Shown here piece by piece: positions 10,691 through 20,965 of a DNA stretch of 64,000 nucleotides. How positions within the stretch are numbered: position 1 is the stretch's first letter; each line of letters starts with the position of its first letter. The stretch comes from Micrasema longulum. Taxonomy: Eukaryota; Arthropoda; Insecta; Trichoptera; Brachycentridae. The position numbers and the translations under genes are program-made. The notes under the pieces were generated by a model. It was not told where the DNA came from and searched no databases. It was given only the letters and a program-made list of their open reading frames with translations. Location of the stretch: NCBI GenBank assembly GCA_022494885.1, contig JAGVSM010004885.1, positions 1 through 64,000 on the forward strand, written 5' to 3'.

Positions 10691-11179
10691 TTGTACAAAA
10701 TGGTAATCTGTATGATGTATGCTCTTTGGTATGCTCTATTAAAAAAAGGTATTTTTTACCCAAAGGGTATGGTTAATTGCATTATCGACTTTTGATGTTT
10801 GTGAGCCATGAAGCTGAATTTAATAGAAAGCGTTCAAATACCCACAGTTTGTTTAGTAAAACATTCGGTATGGTATTTCAGTATGGTTGTATTAAAAAAT
10901 GACGAATTTAGAAGAGATTTTTACCAAAGAAAATTATCGAAGCGTTGCATTCTGGTTTCTGATGCAGTTTTTACAGATTGTAAAGTAATTGAGAGAAATA
11001 AATAGAATGGCTATAATTATCATCACTGAATTGACAATGACGTCATTTAAGCATTAAAATAAATTTCGTATAAATACTAGCTTGTCAATTTATCTTTGAA
11101 ATAGTGACGGTAATTTTAATTCCGCTTTAGTTATGTTTTCTTGCTAAGTGCGAGTCAATTATAACATCAGTTTATTTTA
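10691..11179. other. AT-rich DNA, nothing recognised
   Basis: It contains a 65-codon frame (10808-11005) without recognisable motifs. TGACGTCA occurs near 11039. Confidence 0.35.
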
Positions 11180-11465
11180 TTCATATTTTAAAATATCTCT
11201 TTAATTCTTTAAATGCACCTTGTAGGGCATAAGACTCTTCATCGGTAAAGCAAATGCAACATATCTCGATCATCTGTCGTATAAATATATGTATGGTGAT
11301 TAAATCGTCTTACACTTCAGGAAAAATGAAATTTCGCAATGTAAAATCACCTTTAAACTAATGTTTCATGTTGCCATTACCAGGAATCTAACCTGGAACT
11401 TCAAGCATGGAAGGTGAATGCTCACACCACTTAGTGAAGTTGAGGCGGACCAATATTTACTCGGT
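11180..11465 (-). mobile_element. SINE S4 copy, degenerate
   Basis: The tRNA-like head on the minus strand (CACTAAGTGGTGTGAGC, GGTTAGATTCC B box) is at 11365-11450. The body with CCTGAAGTGTAAGACGATTT and ATGATCGAGATATGTTGCA and a remnant of the 3' end near 11225 are collinear with other S4 copies. GAGGCGGACCAATATTTACTCG at its 5' side is the start of the S4 upstream extension. Confidence 0.65.
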
Positions 11466-12949
11466 TTTGTTAAACATAGATAACATCATCAGTTTGCTTA
11501 AATATTAAAGACCTGATCATAGAATCATAATTTACTAAAAGGCGCGTAAAATCAAGTTTGCATACATTGCACTGTGTCCAAAAGTCTGCTAAATGGTCCG
11601 CTTGCTCGACATCCCACCTGCGCGCATGCGTGATGTGGCCGCGTAATGTTACCAGACCGCGAACAATATATCATTACAACACAAATGTAAGATAATTTTA
11701 TGTTATGTTACGTTTTACCAAAAAATATTTTACTGACTGGAAAATAAATAAAAAAAGAACTTTTATCAGGCAAAAAAAAATAATTTAATAATCATTTCGT
11801 AATAAAGTCAATTAGTACCGTTTAATATTATACTAAGGCTTATGAACAGAATGCCGGGTGAGAAATCCGACTACCCTGGTAAAACTAGCAAAATGTCCAC
11901 CGTGTTTTATTTAACAATCTGACTGACGGTAAAATAATCGATTCCTTAAATAATATCATTTGTGAATTTGCTACTTATACATATGAAATGCGATCCCACC
12001 TTTTTCCCCTGTAGGCAAACTCTATTGTATATATTGTGTTTAATTTGGTTATAAAGGTGCTAAACTTGCATTGTTTCTTTATTGTTCTCAAAATGTGTTA
12101 TTTTCTAAATGTTAATATTACTAATGTCCCGAATTGAGTTGTTGTAACTTGTGAAATACTTTGGGTTATATGATTTATAAATGTAAATTAAAAATTTAAA
12201 AAATATATGAGGTATTAAACCAACACAATTTTTATTTCACACAAAAAAATATTTCATTTCATTAGTATCTAAGAATAATTTACGTCAAAAGTACAATAAT
12301 CTAAGTCGGTTCAGGGATTACTGTACTGATTACGTTAGAAGGGTGGTTGAAATGGGTTACTTTCGTTGAATTGTGTAATAGATATTTTAAATTTTTAAGT
12401 TCGATCTTACTGTATAAATTGATAAAATATTATACTCGTAACTAAATAAAAAAAAGTATTCTAAGAGAGAAAATATAAATTTATATTTCTTGCAAATTAA
12501 AGAAGTGTTTATTAAACCATAATGTAATGGCAAATTTAAAGGTACATAAAAGAAAACTTATTTTTTAAGCATTTTGATGATCGCATTCAATTAAAAGTAT
12601 ACCTAATTTCTTCTTGAAATGCAGTGAGAATATTTTTGGTATCGCAAATTAAATGTTTAGTCACGTTTCTCGATGAGTTTAGGCGGACATTTTTTTCGTT
12701 TTCTCACAATCCCAACTGCTTTCTAAACTTGTATTTGATGGATCAAAATAATAATGATAGCAATACCATTAGACCTTTTAGCAAAGTAATCGGCCAATTA
12801 TTGTAAACAAAGCGTGAGAGTGTTGCCAGTATACCCATGTAGTAATGAAAAGCTAAGAACAAAGAGTCATCTCTAAATATAATGTATCATATATGTACAA
12901 CGTACAAGCATGTTCATTGTACATGTAGATGCTTATCTCTGTTTCTTTT
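11466..12949. other. AT-rich DNA, nothing recognised
   Basis: No protein motif or repeat relationship was found. A GC-richer patch with alternating CGCGCATGCG lies near 11620. Confidence 0.35.
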
Positions 12950-13450
12950 TTATCAGCTATCTCTCCACTTCTAGATGCAGACCTGTTCTAATGCCTTCCA
13001 ATTTTCTTTGTTTTGGGCCTTTTTGGCTTATTTCCTTTCTGCGATAGGGATGATTTTGTCAGCCCACCTTTTTTGGGGCTGTCCTACAGCTTTTTTATTA
13101 TCTTACGGTCTCCACTTTTGAACTCAGGGTGCCCATCTCTCTTTTCTCTGTCTCGCAATATGACCTACACATTGCCATTTTAATTTACCAATACTGTCAA
13201 TCATATCGACTACTTGAGTCCGGCGTCCAATTCAAATTTCAGATCTTATCTTTCAGACTTGTGCCAGCATTTGCCGTTTCATAGATATCGTACATTTAAT
13301 TTTGTGTATAGTTGGGACTGTGCTTCCTTCCGAACAGAACGCACACATTCTCTTGTTTTGTCCTTCCCTTACGGGGGTGGTCTTCGGATCCTCTGCCTCT
13401 GTTCACCAATGACGTCCTTCTTTATTCAAGGCCGTTTTCTCATTGTATAT
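12950..13450 (-). pseudogene. RTE-like LINE C-terminus
   Basis: Minus-strand reading: MKRQMLAQV, IGRRTQVVDMIDSIGKLKW, QCVGHIARQRKERDGHPEF, a GR..VGRPQ-like linker giving PQKRWADKIIPIAERK, and AQNKENWKALEQVCI. This is the order seen after the RT domain in RTE-type LINEs (AMER-MLG, KLKWQ-GHI, RRP-RW-DDI, final W motif). Many stops and frameshifts. No tail could be placed with certainty. Confidence 0.75.
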
Positions 13451-13929
13451 AATCGTATTTTTTATAATTAGTACGTACTCGTACCTTCACCTTGTTCCTT
13501 TCTAAATGTGGAATATGTTTTATTTTCGTTTACTTGCTCACGTTTTTGTATTTTTATATCAATTCAGTCGCTCATTTTTTTAGAAAAATATTTTTACGGT
13601 GTGCGTGTTACTTTGGTCTTTAGTCATTATTTTTGTATACTTTTATGTGTAAATTGTTTGTAAATTTTATCTACTTTAATTTTGAATAGAAAAAAAACGG
13701 AGGCATTGAGGAGATTCTAACGGTGGCGACGACGTGTTTGCCTCCGTCCATACATCCTCTTCCCCCTCGTTAATCTGCAGAGAGTTTGTATTCCATGGGA
13801 TTTTTTTTGCTAGTTTTCTTTTATAGAGATAAATAAAATCCACCAGAGAAAATGGACTGGACGGATGGTGGATATTGGGTTTTAAGATTCCTTCAATTTA
13901 TATAGTACTGGGAGTTAATTTTTATTTTT
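13451..13929. other. Unassigned, with a short inverted repeat
   Basis: Arms ACGGAGGCA (13697-13705) and TGCCTCCGT (13739-13747) are perfect, separated by 33 bp. Otherwise it is T-rich and unrecognised. Confidence 0.35.
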
Positions 13930-14170
13930 TAAATTTTTATTTATTAAGGAAAAACTACAGTTGTTATATAAGAATACAAAATATAAAAAACAGAACATAC
14001 ATTCAGTAAAAGTTTTTCACAAATATAATGAGAGAAAATGTAACACAGTAAAGAGAAAAATAATATATTTTATAAGACATGAGAAAAAAAAGTGCTCGTA
14101 AGAAGGTTAAGGTATGAGGAAATAGAGTGGAGGAGTGGAGAAGAGGGATTTTCATAATATAGTTGACCAA
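13930..14170 (-). repeat. LINE 3'-UTR-like repeat
   Basis: TTTATTTATTAAGGAAAAAC and ATACAAAATATAAAAAACAG are shared with 42760-42860. The A/T tail on the 5' plus-strand side suggests the 3' end of a minus-strand LINE. No coding part was seen. Confidence 0.5.
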
Positions 14171-14419
14171 TTCAAAATTTTGATATTAAAGTAAAATAAA
14201 CATAATTAAAGGAACATAAAATTATTACACACTGATAAATGTTTCATTTTACAGTGTTTCAAAAAGTTTTTTTTTAATGTTATTGTTTCTAAGACAGTTC
14301 TTCAAAATTAATTATATTAGATTGATCCGAACTTTTTTAGCTTACATGCTTACCTACGACTACATAATTCAGATATTTTCAGAGTCGGTAATTATTATTT
14401 CTACTCTTTTTTTTTATTT

Positions 14420-15305
14420 ATTTTTTTTATTTAAATTTTATTGATAAACCCTTACGGGTTACATACATTTAACAAAATGTTTTCACTTTTAAAATTTACA
14501 TTCTACTGTTAATAATTATATTTTTAACATCTTTTGTAAAGGTTGTCTGAGTCTTTTGTTTAGTTTTGTCTGGTAGTTTATTGTATAATTTCAGTCCATG
14601 GTTTAGAAGTCTCGATTGTCCCTTTTTCGTTTTAAAAGATTGTATATGATATTTTTCTGATATTCTCGTATTGTGTTCATGTTTACTACAGTTTTTTTCA
14701 ATTTTTAATTCTTCGTCTACAATTACATCAGTGGCTAATTTTGAATAAATTTTAAAGATTCTAGTTTAAAGAGTTCAGTTACGTTTAATTGTTTAGTTTG
14801 TTCAAAAAGTTCTTTAGTTGCTGTTAGATAGGGAAGGTCATATACCAACTTTAATATTTTATTTTGCTGTCTTTGTAGTCTGTTTATGTCATTTTGATAT
14901 CCTGTTCCCCATAGTAGTTGCATATAACAAATTTAAGTTTTTACATATGCTTCATACATTAATTTTTTTTCCTTTATTGGAACAAAGTTTTTGATTTTAA
15001 AAAATAGACTCGATAAAGTTGCCACTTTGCTAATTAAATTGTTGATATGAATTGTCCATGTAAATTGTCTGTCTATTGTTATTCCTTAGTATTTAACATG
15101 TTCAATTTCAGTTAGTCGTTCATTATTTATGTAAGCATTTACTTTGTGACATTTTTTTCTAGATTCAAAATGGATAATATTGCATTTTTTTTCATTAAGT
15201 GTAAGTAAGTTTGTGTTTGTCCATTTAGTCAATATAGTAAGGTCTTCGTTTATGTCATTGTTTGTTAATACGTCTGTTTGATTTCTATAGAAAAGTCCAA
15301 TGTCT
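14420..15305 (-). pseudogene. LINE RT C-terminal half
   Basis: Minus-strand frames: WTNTNLLTLNEKKCNIIHF, then VNAYINNERLTEIEHVKY and GITIDRQFTWTIHIN (the post-FADD region of RT), then VPIKEKKLMYEAYVKT, and the open part 14735-14923 with LLWGTGYQNDINRLQRQQNK and ELFEQTKQLNVTELFKLESL. This matches the thumb and C-terminal helix region of CR1/jockey-like elements. The 3' side continues into TTGATAAACCCTTACGGGTT. One stop at GI* and frame changes break it. Confidence 0.8.
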
Positions 15306-15317
15306 TAGATATTATCC

Positions 15318-15790
15318 TCGCATGTTATCATCATCGTGATAAGCTCGACAGTCCTGGATGGGCTTTGCCTGAATCCGAAAATGTCCACTTACTCTGTCTG
15401 CTGTCTTTATCTTCCAATTTGAAATAAATAGTGTGGATGTATCAGCGCTGACAGAATTCATACATAACATTTTGGCCCTTCCTGGTCTTCAACTTTCCCG
15501 TGGCGCAGTGAATGTGAGGCGTTTTATAGGATTATCGTCGTCCATTCTACGTGACCAGCCCATCTCAAACGCCTTATCTTGATAGAACTGATAATATCGG
15601 GATCTTCATAGGTAGCATGTAACTCTGTATGATATCAACGACAACAAGCGTTATAATTTCTCACAGGGCCAAAGGCTGTTCTGCGGATCCCTCTCTCAAA
15701 TGCTGCAACGGATCCTTCAATGAACTTTTTCATCACTTAGGCTTTCGAAGCATACACGAGAACCCGTATCTCTCGTTATTGGATGCCTGA
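15318..15790 (-). pseudogene. RTE-like LINE 3' end with triplet tail
   Basis: Minus-strand reading: KKFIEGSVAAFERGIRRTAF, GPVRNYNACC, YHTELHATYEDPDIISSIKI, RRLRWAGHVEW, then an ending close to HPGLSSLSR followed by ATGATGATAA. The IRRTAFGPV, RLRWAGHV and HPGLSSLSR motifs are typical of arthropod RTE-type LINEs. Frameshifted. The triplet tail resembles that of SINE S4. Confidence 0.8.
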
Positions 15791-16019
15791 GGGGATACTA
15801 GAGGGGGCGCCTTCGCCGAGAAAATATAAGCTGCAGACCTAACGAGGGCCGCTTAGGACGGACTGGAAGGGCAGAGGAGATCCAGATGTATATCTTTGCA
15901 GCAAACCAATTCATCTTGAGGATTGATACCAGAGACAGAGACGATTAATTTGTATGGTATAAACCTCAGAGTAATAATACACTAGAGAAGCCCTTCAACT
16001 CTTATTGCCTAGAACAAAA
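15791..16019. other. Nothing recognised
   Basis: Moderately GC-rich, no coding assignment. Confidence 0.3.
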
Positions 16020-16135
16020 GCGTTCCAAATTTTTGGTTTGGTTTTTAGTTTAACAACAAACGTGTAACGGCCCGTTGTATTGCTGTAAACTGTAGCCAAC
16101 TTCGTGGTTGACTATCATAGAATCGTATTTGTCTG
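16020..16135 (+). repeat. Dispersed repeat shared with 59040-59170
   Basis: GGTTTGGTTTTTAGTTTAAC, AACAAACGTGTAACGG and GTAAACTGTAGCCAACTTCG are matched in reverse orientation at 59040-59170. The second copy has about 40 extra bases in the middle. Class unknown. Confidence 0.6.
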
Positions 16136-16754
16136 TATAGGCGATTCTATTACCCACTAGCCCATGGCGTGTTACTCTAAGGTATAAACTATATTATTAC
16201 AGGTAGGTACATAACACAGTATATCCATAATGTTTATTTAACTCAAACCTGATTTAATGGCGCTTAAACAGTTAAAATAATTATTTTAAAAAAAAAAATG
16301 CACATATATATTTTAAAGATAAATCGATTAGGTATATTGACACACACTTAAGTTAACGTACTTACATACGTTTATAGAACTATTGCATACTTTATCCGGA
16401 TAGTGATTTGTAATAGACTTAGGCGTAGCGTACCTAATGAACAGGTAGGCCCACATGATAACTTGCGCGCACCTTACCTGTGATAATTACCTTTATAATA
16501 ATTGCTTCGCCAGCAAATTAACAAATGTGCCTTCATTGTTTTTAACTGCGAGGGAAATGGTACTTATAAAATAAATAACAGCCATACAAATTTGGTGTGG
16601 GAATTATTTTTTGTGTATTAATTACAATGGTTTTTTATTTGCAAAAAAAGTCCCATTTAAAAGTAAATATTGAAAATAAATAACAGCCATACAAATTCAC
16701 AAGACAAAATTTATATTTTTATTTATTATAATTTTCTAAAAGTTATAAAGGTAA
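16136..16754. other. AT-rich DNA with a small internal duplication
   Basis: AAATAAATAACAGCCATACA occurs at about 16568 and again at 16674, so there is a short direct duplication. Nothing else was recognised. Confidence 0.4.
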
Positions 16755-16812
16755 TTCCCTATGCAGCACATTTTGATCATTTTCCGTTGAAGGCAAGATG
16801 ATCAGTCTCACA
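16755..16812 (-). mobile_element. SINE S4 internal fragment
   Basis: Read on the minus strand it gives GTGAGACTGATCATCTTGCC and AAAATGATCAAAAT, the S4 body just before its 3' end. It abuts SINE S1 at 16820. Confidence 0.55.
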
Positions 16813-16819
16813 CCTCAAA

Positions 16820-17010
16820 TGGCGGCCTCCGTGGTGTAGTGGTCAAGACGCTTGACTCACGCACGGAAGGTTCCGGGTTCGATTCCCGGTGAGAACACAA
16901 AAATTAAAAGTGTGATTTTTCTCAAGCCTGGGTGCTCTGTGATGTAATTCACCACTGTAATTAGGCCTCCTGGCCTGTTGTGGTGCAAAAAAAAAATGTT
17001 GAAAAAAAAA
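16820..17010 (+). mobile_element. SINE family S1, full-length reference copy
   Basis: Head: GGCGGCCTCCGTGGTGTAGT with A box TGGTGTAGTGGTC and B box GGTTCGATTCC, tRNA-Val-like with CAC in the anticodon position. Body: AAGCCTGGGTGCTCTGTGAT, ATTAGGCCTCCTGGCC, GTTGTGGTGC, then poly(A) with ATG interruptions. About 190 bp. Transcription would be by polymerase III. Confidence 0.92.
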
Positions 17011-17054
17011 AAACCAATCTAGGTACAAATATATATTTTATGTCGACCTCGCTA

Positions 17055-17205
17055 GATACCCCTGACCTCAGGAGTGATATTCCTAACGCTCTCGCGGCCG
17101 TAGAAAAAGCTTTTTTATTTTAAAAAAATTACATACAAAATACGCGAGGTAAAAGTGTTTTCTACGGCCGCGAGAGCGGTTCAGAATAGCACCGCAGGCA
17201 CGGTA
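17055..17205. repeat. Short GC-rich inverted-repeat element
   Basis: CGCTCTCGCGGCCGTAGAAAA and its exact complement occur at about 17083 and 17159, separated by some 50 bp of A/T-rich DNA. Similarity between arms continues outwards with mismatches (GAGTGATATTC versus GGTGCTATTC). It looks like a MITE or foldback remnant. No target duplication was identified. Confidence 0.6.
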
Positions 17206-17400
17206 CTTAACTCACCTCGAGACAGACACGAACGAAAGGCTAATAAATATTAATGCCCTTCTAGCAGGGGTGTGGATTTAATAACTTTGATCGCTAAGGC
17301 CGACAGATGGAAGAATTACATAAATACTATACATTACATCGTGTTATTTACTTAAACCAGCCAATGATTGACCTAAGCCCTTTCAATGCCTTGACTTGTA

Positions 17401-17690
17401 CACCGTGTTTTAGGGCCAGCCAGACCGCGAAACTTTATAAGGACCATTCCTCGTAGTAAACTTTTCAAAAATCCCAACAATTTTTCCAAAAACTAATTTT
17501 TGTAAATAATATTTTTTTTATAATTTGAAAATGGAACGAATCCTTAATTTCTCGGGCTAGCTTCTCTTCCACCTACCCCACCCCCTATCACTATCCTACC
17601 CAGCCGCTTCCACCGTCCGCGTCCGGTGCGTAACGCTCCGTTGGTCAAATATGTTTTTTATCTCTTTTTTTTGTAGAGGGTTGCCATTTT
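17401..17690 (+). mobile_element. Foldback MITE family A, one-armed copy
   Basis: It starts after TA with CACCGTGTTTTAGGGCCAG, then GACCGCGAAACTT, and continues through TTAATTTCTCGGGCTAGC and CCTACCCAGCCGCTTCC, matching the left arm of 27814-28249. The right arm is absent. Confidence 0.75.
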
Positions 17691-18480
17691 CTGCTAGGGT
17701 CTCGTCGGGACGTTCTGGAATGGGGATATGTTGTAAAAAAAAGGCAATTACTAACATAACGTTTTTTTAGAAATATAATAGAAATGTTTTTCCTACATTT
17801 TATGCGCTGCTTCTTGCGGAGGAAGAAGAACCGGTGGCCATACTTTTTCTAAGACTTAATATAAACGTAATACTGCAATATTGATTCTTCAGTCCCTGGC
17901 AGCAGACGACATTTTTTATCGTTTCTTTTTACCAGGCCAACATCGATGATATTACTTTTTTCACTGTGGTTTTATGAGCAGAAATGGAAATTAAATTCTC
18001 GTTAATTTTCAAAAATTGTCAAGAAAAAAACATTCTTCTTTTACCGAACCTATCGACTTCCACTCCATCGAGGCAAGTTAAGCTTCTATGAAGTTCTTTA
18101 GATACATCAATTGCAGAAACCATCTGCCACCTTATTTTTACATTCATCGTCAGTGCGGCCGTGGAAGATTTTTGTTGATTAGTAGCGTTGCATTGTGTAA
18201 GTTTAAATCGGAACATTATAGGTTTCATCAGGACGTCAAGACAGAGGGCTCAATAACGGTGACAGTCCCGATATAACGGGACGGATGGCAACCTTATACT
18301 AGTAGGATGTAGAAATTAAAGATTTATTGCATTTTTTTTTTACTTTATAAAAACCAAATGTCGTCTAACATAACTAAGGACGAAAGATATTAATAAGTTG
18401 CTTAAAGACCTTAAAGATGCTGGGTCTATCTCATTGCTCTGTAGGATATCGATGGTTTTCGTCAAAAACAAATTAATATC
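17691..18480. other. Unassigned, open frames on both strands at 18019-18276
   Basis: A 69-codon minus frame (KIRWQMVSAIDVSKELHRSL inside) overlaps a 62-codon plus frame. I recognise neither. A 6-bp stem GTCCCG/CGGGAC lies at 18265-18282. It could be a transposon relic. Confidence 0.25.
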
Positions 18481-18824
18481 TATACAGGGTGTTCATTAAA
18501 CCCTGTCAAATCCGAAACTACGATGATCAGTATGAGCAAGAAGACATATTGACACATTAAAATATTTTTTTAAGACGTATAATATTTTAAAAAATGCAAA
18601 TGGTTGCTTACTTCTGGAGGGGAGAAACGGGGAGGGGAGAGGGGGAGTCTGATGTGCCGACAACCGAGCGACCGCGCTCCCCTCCCTTTTTCAAAAGCTC
18701 CTTTTTTAAAAAAAACTTTTAAAAAAGGAGCTTTTGAAAAAAAAATATTTACATTTTTAAAAATGTTTACCAAGAAGAATGTTCCTCTGAAAATTTATGG
18801 TCTGATTCTGAAACACAGTGCCTA
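18481..18824 (+). mobile_element. Chimeric MITE: left half family B, right end family A
   Basis: The left end TATACAGGGTGTTCATTAAA and the interior to CGCGCTCCCC match MITE B (34657-34977). The right end ATGTTCCTCTGAAAATTTAT, GGTCTGATTCTGAAACACAG matches the right terminus of MITE A, and CCTATA supplies a TA. A perfect 21-bp-arm hairpin sits at the junction. Confidence 0.65.
18687..18741. repeat. Perfect long hairpin
   Basis: Left arm 18687-18707 (centre CAAAAGCTCC) and right arm 18721-18741 (centre GGAGCTTTTG) are perfectly complementary over 21 bp with a 13-nt loop. It lies at the junction of the chimeric MITE. Confidence 0.9.
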
Positions 18825-18959
18825 TATTTTATTCTTAAAATCTTCTGGATCGATTGTAATCTATGTAAATAGAATTACTTTTTTTCTTACCGTCGAGTGC
18901 TTTTGCCTAAGCGGGTATCTTAAAAAAATACCACATTCAACATTATTAAAGATAACTAC

Positions 18960-19040
18960 TATTACGTCGTTGGTAAGATAGTAAATTGTGAATCTATTGT
19001 CGCGGATTCGATTCCTGTCGGTTATAAAAATGTAAAAGCA
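18960..19040 (+). repeat. Possible decayed tRNA-like SINE head
   Basis: CGCGGATTCGATTCCTGTCG resembles a B box with its T-stem. The upstream A box is not convincing. Confidence 0.3.
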
Positions 19041-19249
19041 ATGTAATTTATTTATGTTATCCTAAAAATATTATTAATTAAAATAAAATAAACTATTGTA
19101 AGACGACACTCCCCATTATGTACACAATAACTGTTTATTTCTTTTACGTAATGGGAAACGTTAATGTAAATATATGTATTAAATTAATAAAAAAAATGTG
19201 TAATATTGTATTTTTATTTGTTATTAATAAAAAAAATGCTTTTTTCTTA

Positions 19250-19335
19250 ACTGGTCTGGGTTTTACGTTTTTTCTTTCTTAATTGCCGACAAGCCTCGAA
19301 ATTAGAGGCTCAGAGGGTTATTCCTTTCATTAAAA
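19250..19335 (+). mobile_element. SINE S3 3' end only
   Basis: GGTCTGGGTTTTACG and GACAAGCCTCGAAATTAGAG followed by GGCTCAGAGGGTTATT match the last part of S3 at 23885-24115. No tRNA head. Confidence 0.6.
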
Positions 19336-19339
19336 CCTC

Positions 19340-19425
19340 TTTATAGATAATCATTGTATGCACTTAATAGTGCATAGGGCTTTATATTGGTACTTCAATT
19401 ACATTAAGACATGATTACAATGTAC
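19340..19425 (-). mobile_element. SINE S4 3'-end fragment
   Basis: TGCACTTAATAGTGCATAGG and TATTGGTACTTCAATT match the S4 3' region in reverse. Truncated and diverged. Confidence 0.5.
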
Positions 19426-19479
19426 ATAATTATTTCCTGAAATTGCTTACATAAGTTATAAAATAACTCTTACTTTACA

Positions 19480-19737
19480 CGAGACTTCAGCATTTTTCTT
19501 ATTTTTTTTATTTTTTTATTTTTATTTAAATAATAACCCGCTAAGCCTCTATTTTGAGGCTTGTCAGCAGGTGCGATAGAGGGGATATGGAAGAAGGTAA
19601 TGAAAAATACACCACAACACCCAGACCAATTGAGAAAAAAATCTTTCTTGGATTTTTTTCTTGCAACTGGCGGGAATCGAACCCGCGACGCCAGTTTCAC
19701 AGATAGCCGTCTAACCAACTGCGCCACGGCGCCTGTC
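19480..19737 (-). mobile_element. SINE family S3, full-length copy
   Basis: Minus strand: head GGCGCCGTGGCGCAGTTGGT, B box GGTTCGATTCCCGCC, body AGACCAATTGAG reversed, the GACAAGCCTCAAAATAGAGG / CTTAGCGGGTTATT end, then A-rich tail. It lies directly against the 3' end of a LINE at 19738. Other copies: 23885-24115, 46335-46470, and a tail at 19250-19335. Confidence 0.88.
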
Positions 19738-20300
19738 GCATTCTTAAATATAGAGGTCAGTGCTATACAAGCTCCTCACGTCACTGCAATCCGTGGTGGA
19801 TTCCCGTGAATAGTTCACGCCCTCCAAACCCAGTTTACTACTGGCTACTGTGTTGAAGGCGAGAGTTCATATTTTGCTAAATCTCCCCCTCCAAGCCCAT
19901 CCACAAAGTATCGGACTTATCAGTATGAATCGATCTCCTTAACATCCTCAGTTTTAACAAGTAGTCCCCGAGGATACGGCTTCTTTTATGATGTAAAGCA
20001 TCACATTAACATACAATGTGTACAGCTGTTTCTATCGGCATTGCAGAACCTACATCTAGAAGTTAAGGAAAGGTTCATTTTAGCAAGGCGTTCAATTTGC
20101 AGCGCCCTATAAGGGCTTTGGTGATAACCCTTACTTGATTTTGACTGAGCTTTATTGGGTCGAAAGCAAACCTTTGCAAGTACCTTTTTATCACGCATAA
20201 TACTGACCAGACACTTTTTGCCAGAGCATAACGCTCTGCTTCCTGGCTGAGGAGCACATTTTTGCAACCTCCAGAAAGGTGCCTTGAGCATGGACCATCA
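19738..20300 (-). pseudogene. LINE with RNase H / zinc-knuckle C-terminus, R1/I-like
   Basis: The minus strand gives RNase H tail features: LSQEAERYALAKSVWSV, QNQVRVITKALIGRCKLNAL, then KMNLSLTSRCRFCNADRNSC, the CxxC knuckle found after the RNase H domain of R1/I-type elements. The 3' portion (19738-20000) matches 30690-31150, 33242-33400 and 47430-47690. Frame changes break it. Confidence 0.8.
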
Positions 20301-20789
20301 AATATTGCAATTTAAATACATCCTTACAAACATTTTAAAACTTAAACAACAGCCTTATCGGGAACCAAGATATAAGTAAATTAACAAATACAAAACCAAA
20401 TAAACTCCAAAATATATCGGATTTATTTGCAACATCAGTAATTCAAGAGTGAAGTATTTGCATAAGTCGCCGTAGATGTAATATACATTTTTTTGAAAGC
20501 ATTCACCTTCATTTTGAACGGTGACTGAGATTAGTTATGACATTTTTATCATCTGACTTGCTGTTTTCTAATCTTACAATATAAATGCTAAATGTAATTG
20601 AAAATACACAGTTCAATTCAAACAATAAATGTCATTTGCTAATCTCAACCATTTGAGACCGATATAATAAGTTATTAAATTGTATATGCTCGAATATACA
20701 TTAAGTAATATTTAAATTAATGACTAACAAATATTTCAAAAGAGATGGATAACATTTTTACAAAGATTATTTGTTCAGATCTAAATTTG
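20301..20789. other. AT-rich DNA, nothing recognised
   Basis: No assignable signal. Confidence 0.35.
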
Positions 20790-20965
20790 TTGCAACAGAG
20801 GGAAAACAAATTTCAGAACGGAATATGGAAGTCTAGGCATTTACAAGGCTTCTGACGTGTCATTAGCTGGTTCAAGTGACCACTTTACACACTGCGTAAC
20901 ATTCACTACTCTGCCGATGTTTAAACATCCACATTTTCTCAACTCTTCTATCTGTTCTAAATACC
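20790..20965 (+). repeat. Repeat G copy
   Basis: AACAGAGGGAAAACA start, GGAAGTCTAGGCATTTACAA, CACTTTACACACTGCGTAAC and CTCTTCTATCTGTTC match the G consensus. About 170 bp, 3' part missing. Confidence 0.75.

Noticed and set aside
13697..13747. Bacterial-type terminator or MITE at ACGGAGGCA/TGCCTCCGT
   Set aside because: Short arms, long spacer and no T-tract logic in a eukaryote; no flanking duplication.
16820..16895. Possible functional tRNA-Val gene
   Set aside because: The head is tRNA-like, but six copies are all followed by the same SINE body and tail and the acceptor stem does not pair properly.
16843..17028. Open frame reading NFCVLTGNRTRNLPCVSQAS (also at 24619 and 37896, and plus-strand relatives at 35483)
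   Set aside because: These frames are translations of the antisense or sense of tRNA-headed SINE S1; the peptide recurs wherever the SINE does and is not a gene.
18604..18981. 125-codon plus-strand frame, one of the longest in the window
   Set aside because: It spans the chimeric MITE and its palindromic hairpin; the mirror frame exists on the other strand. No protein motif.
19561..19809. Frame with LATGGNRTRDASFTDSRLTN
   Set aside because: Translation of SINE S3 including its B box; the same peptide pattern appears at 23866-24117.
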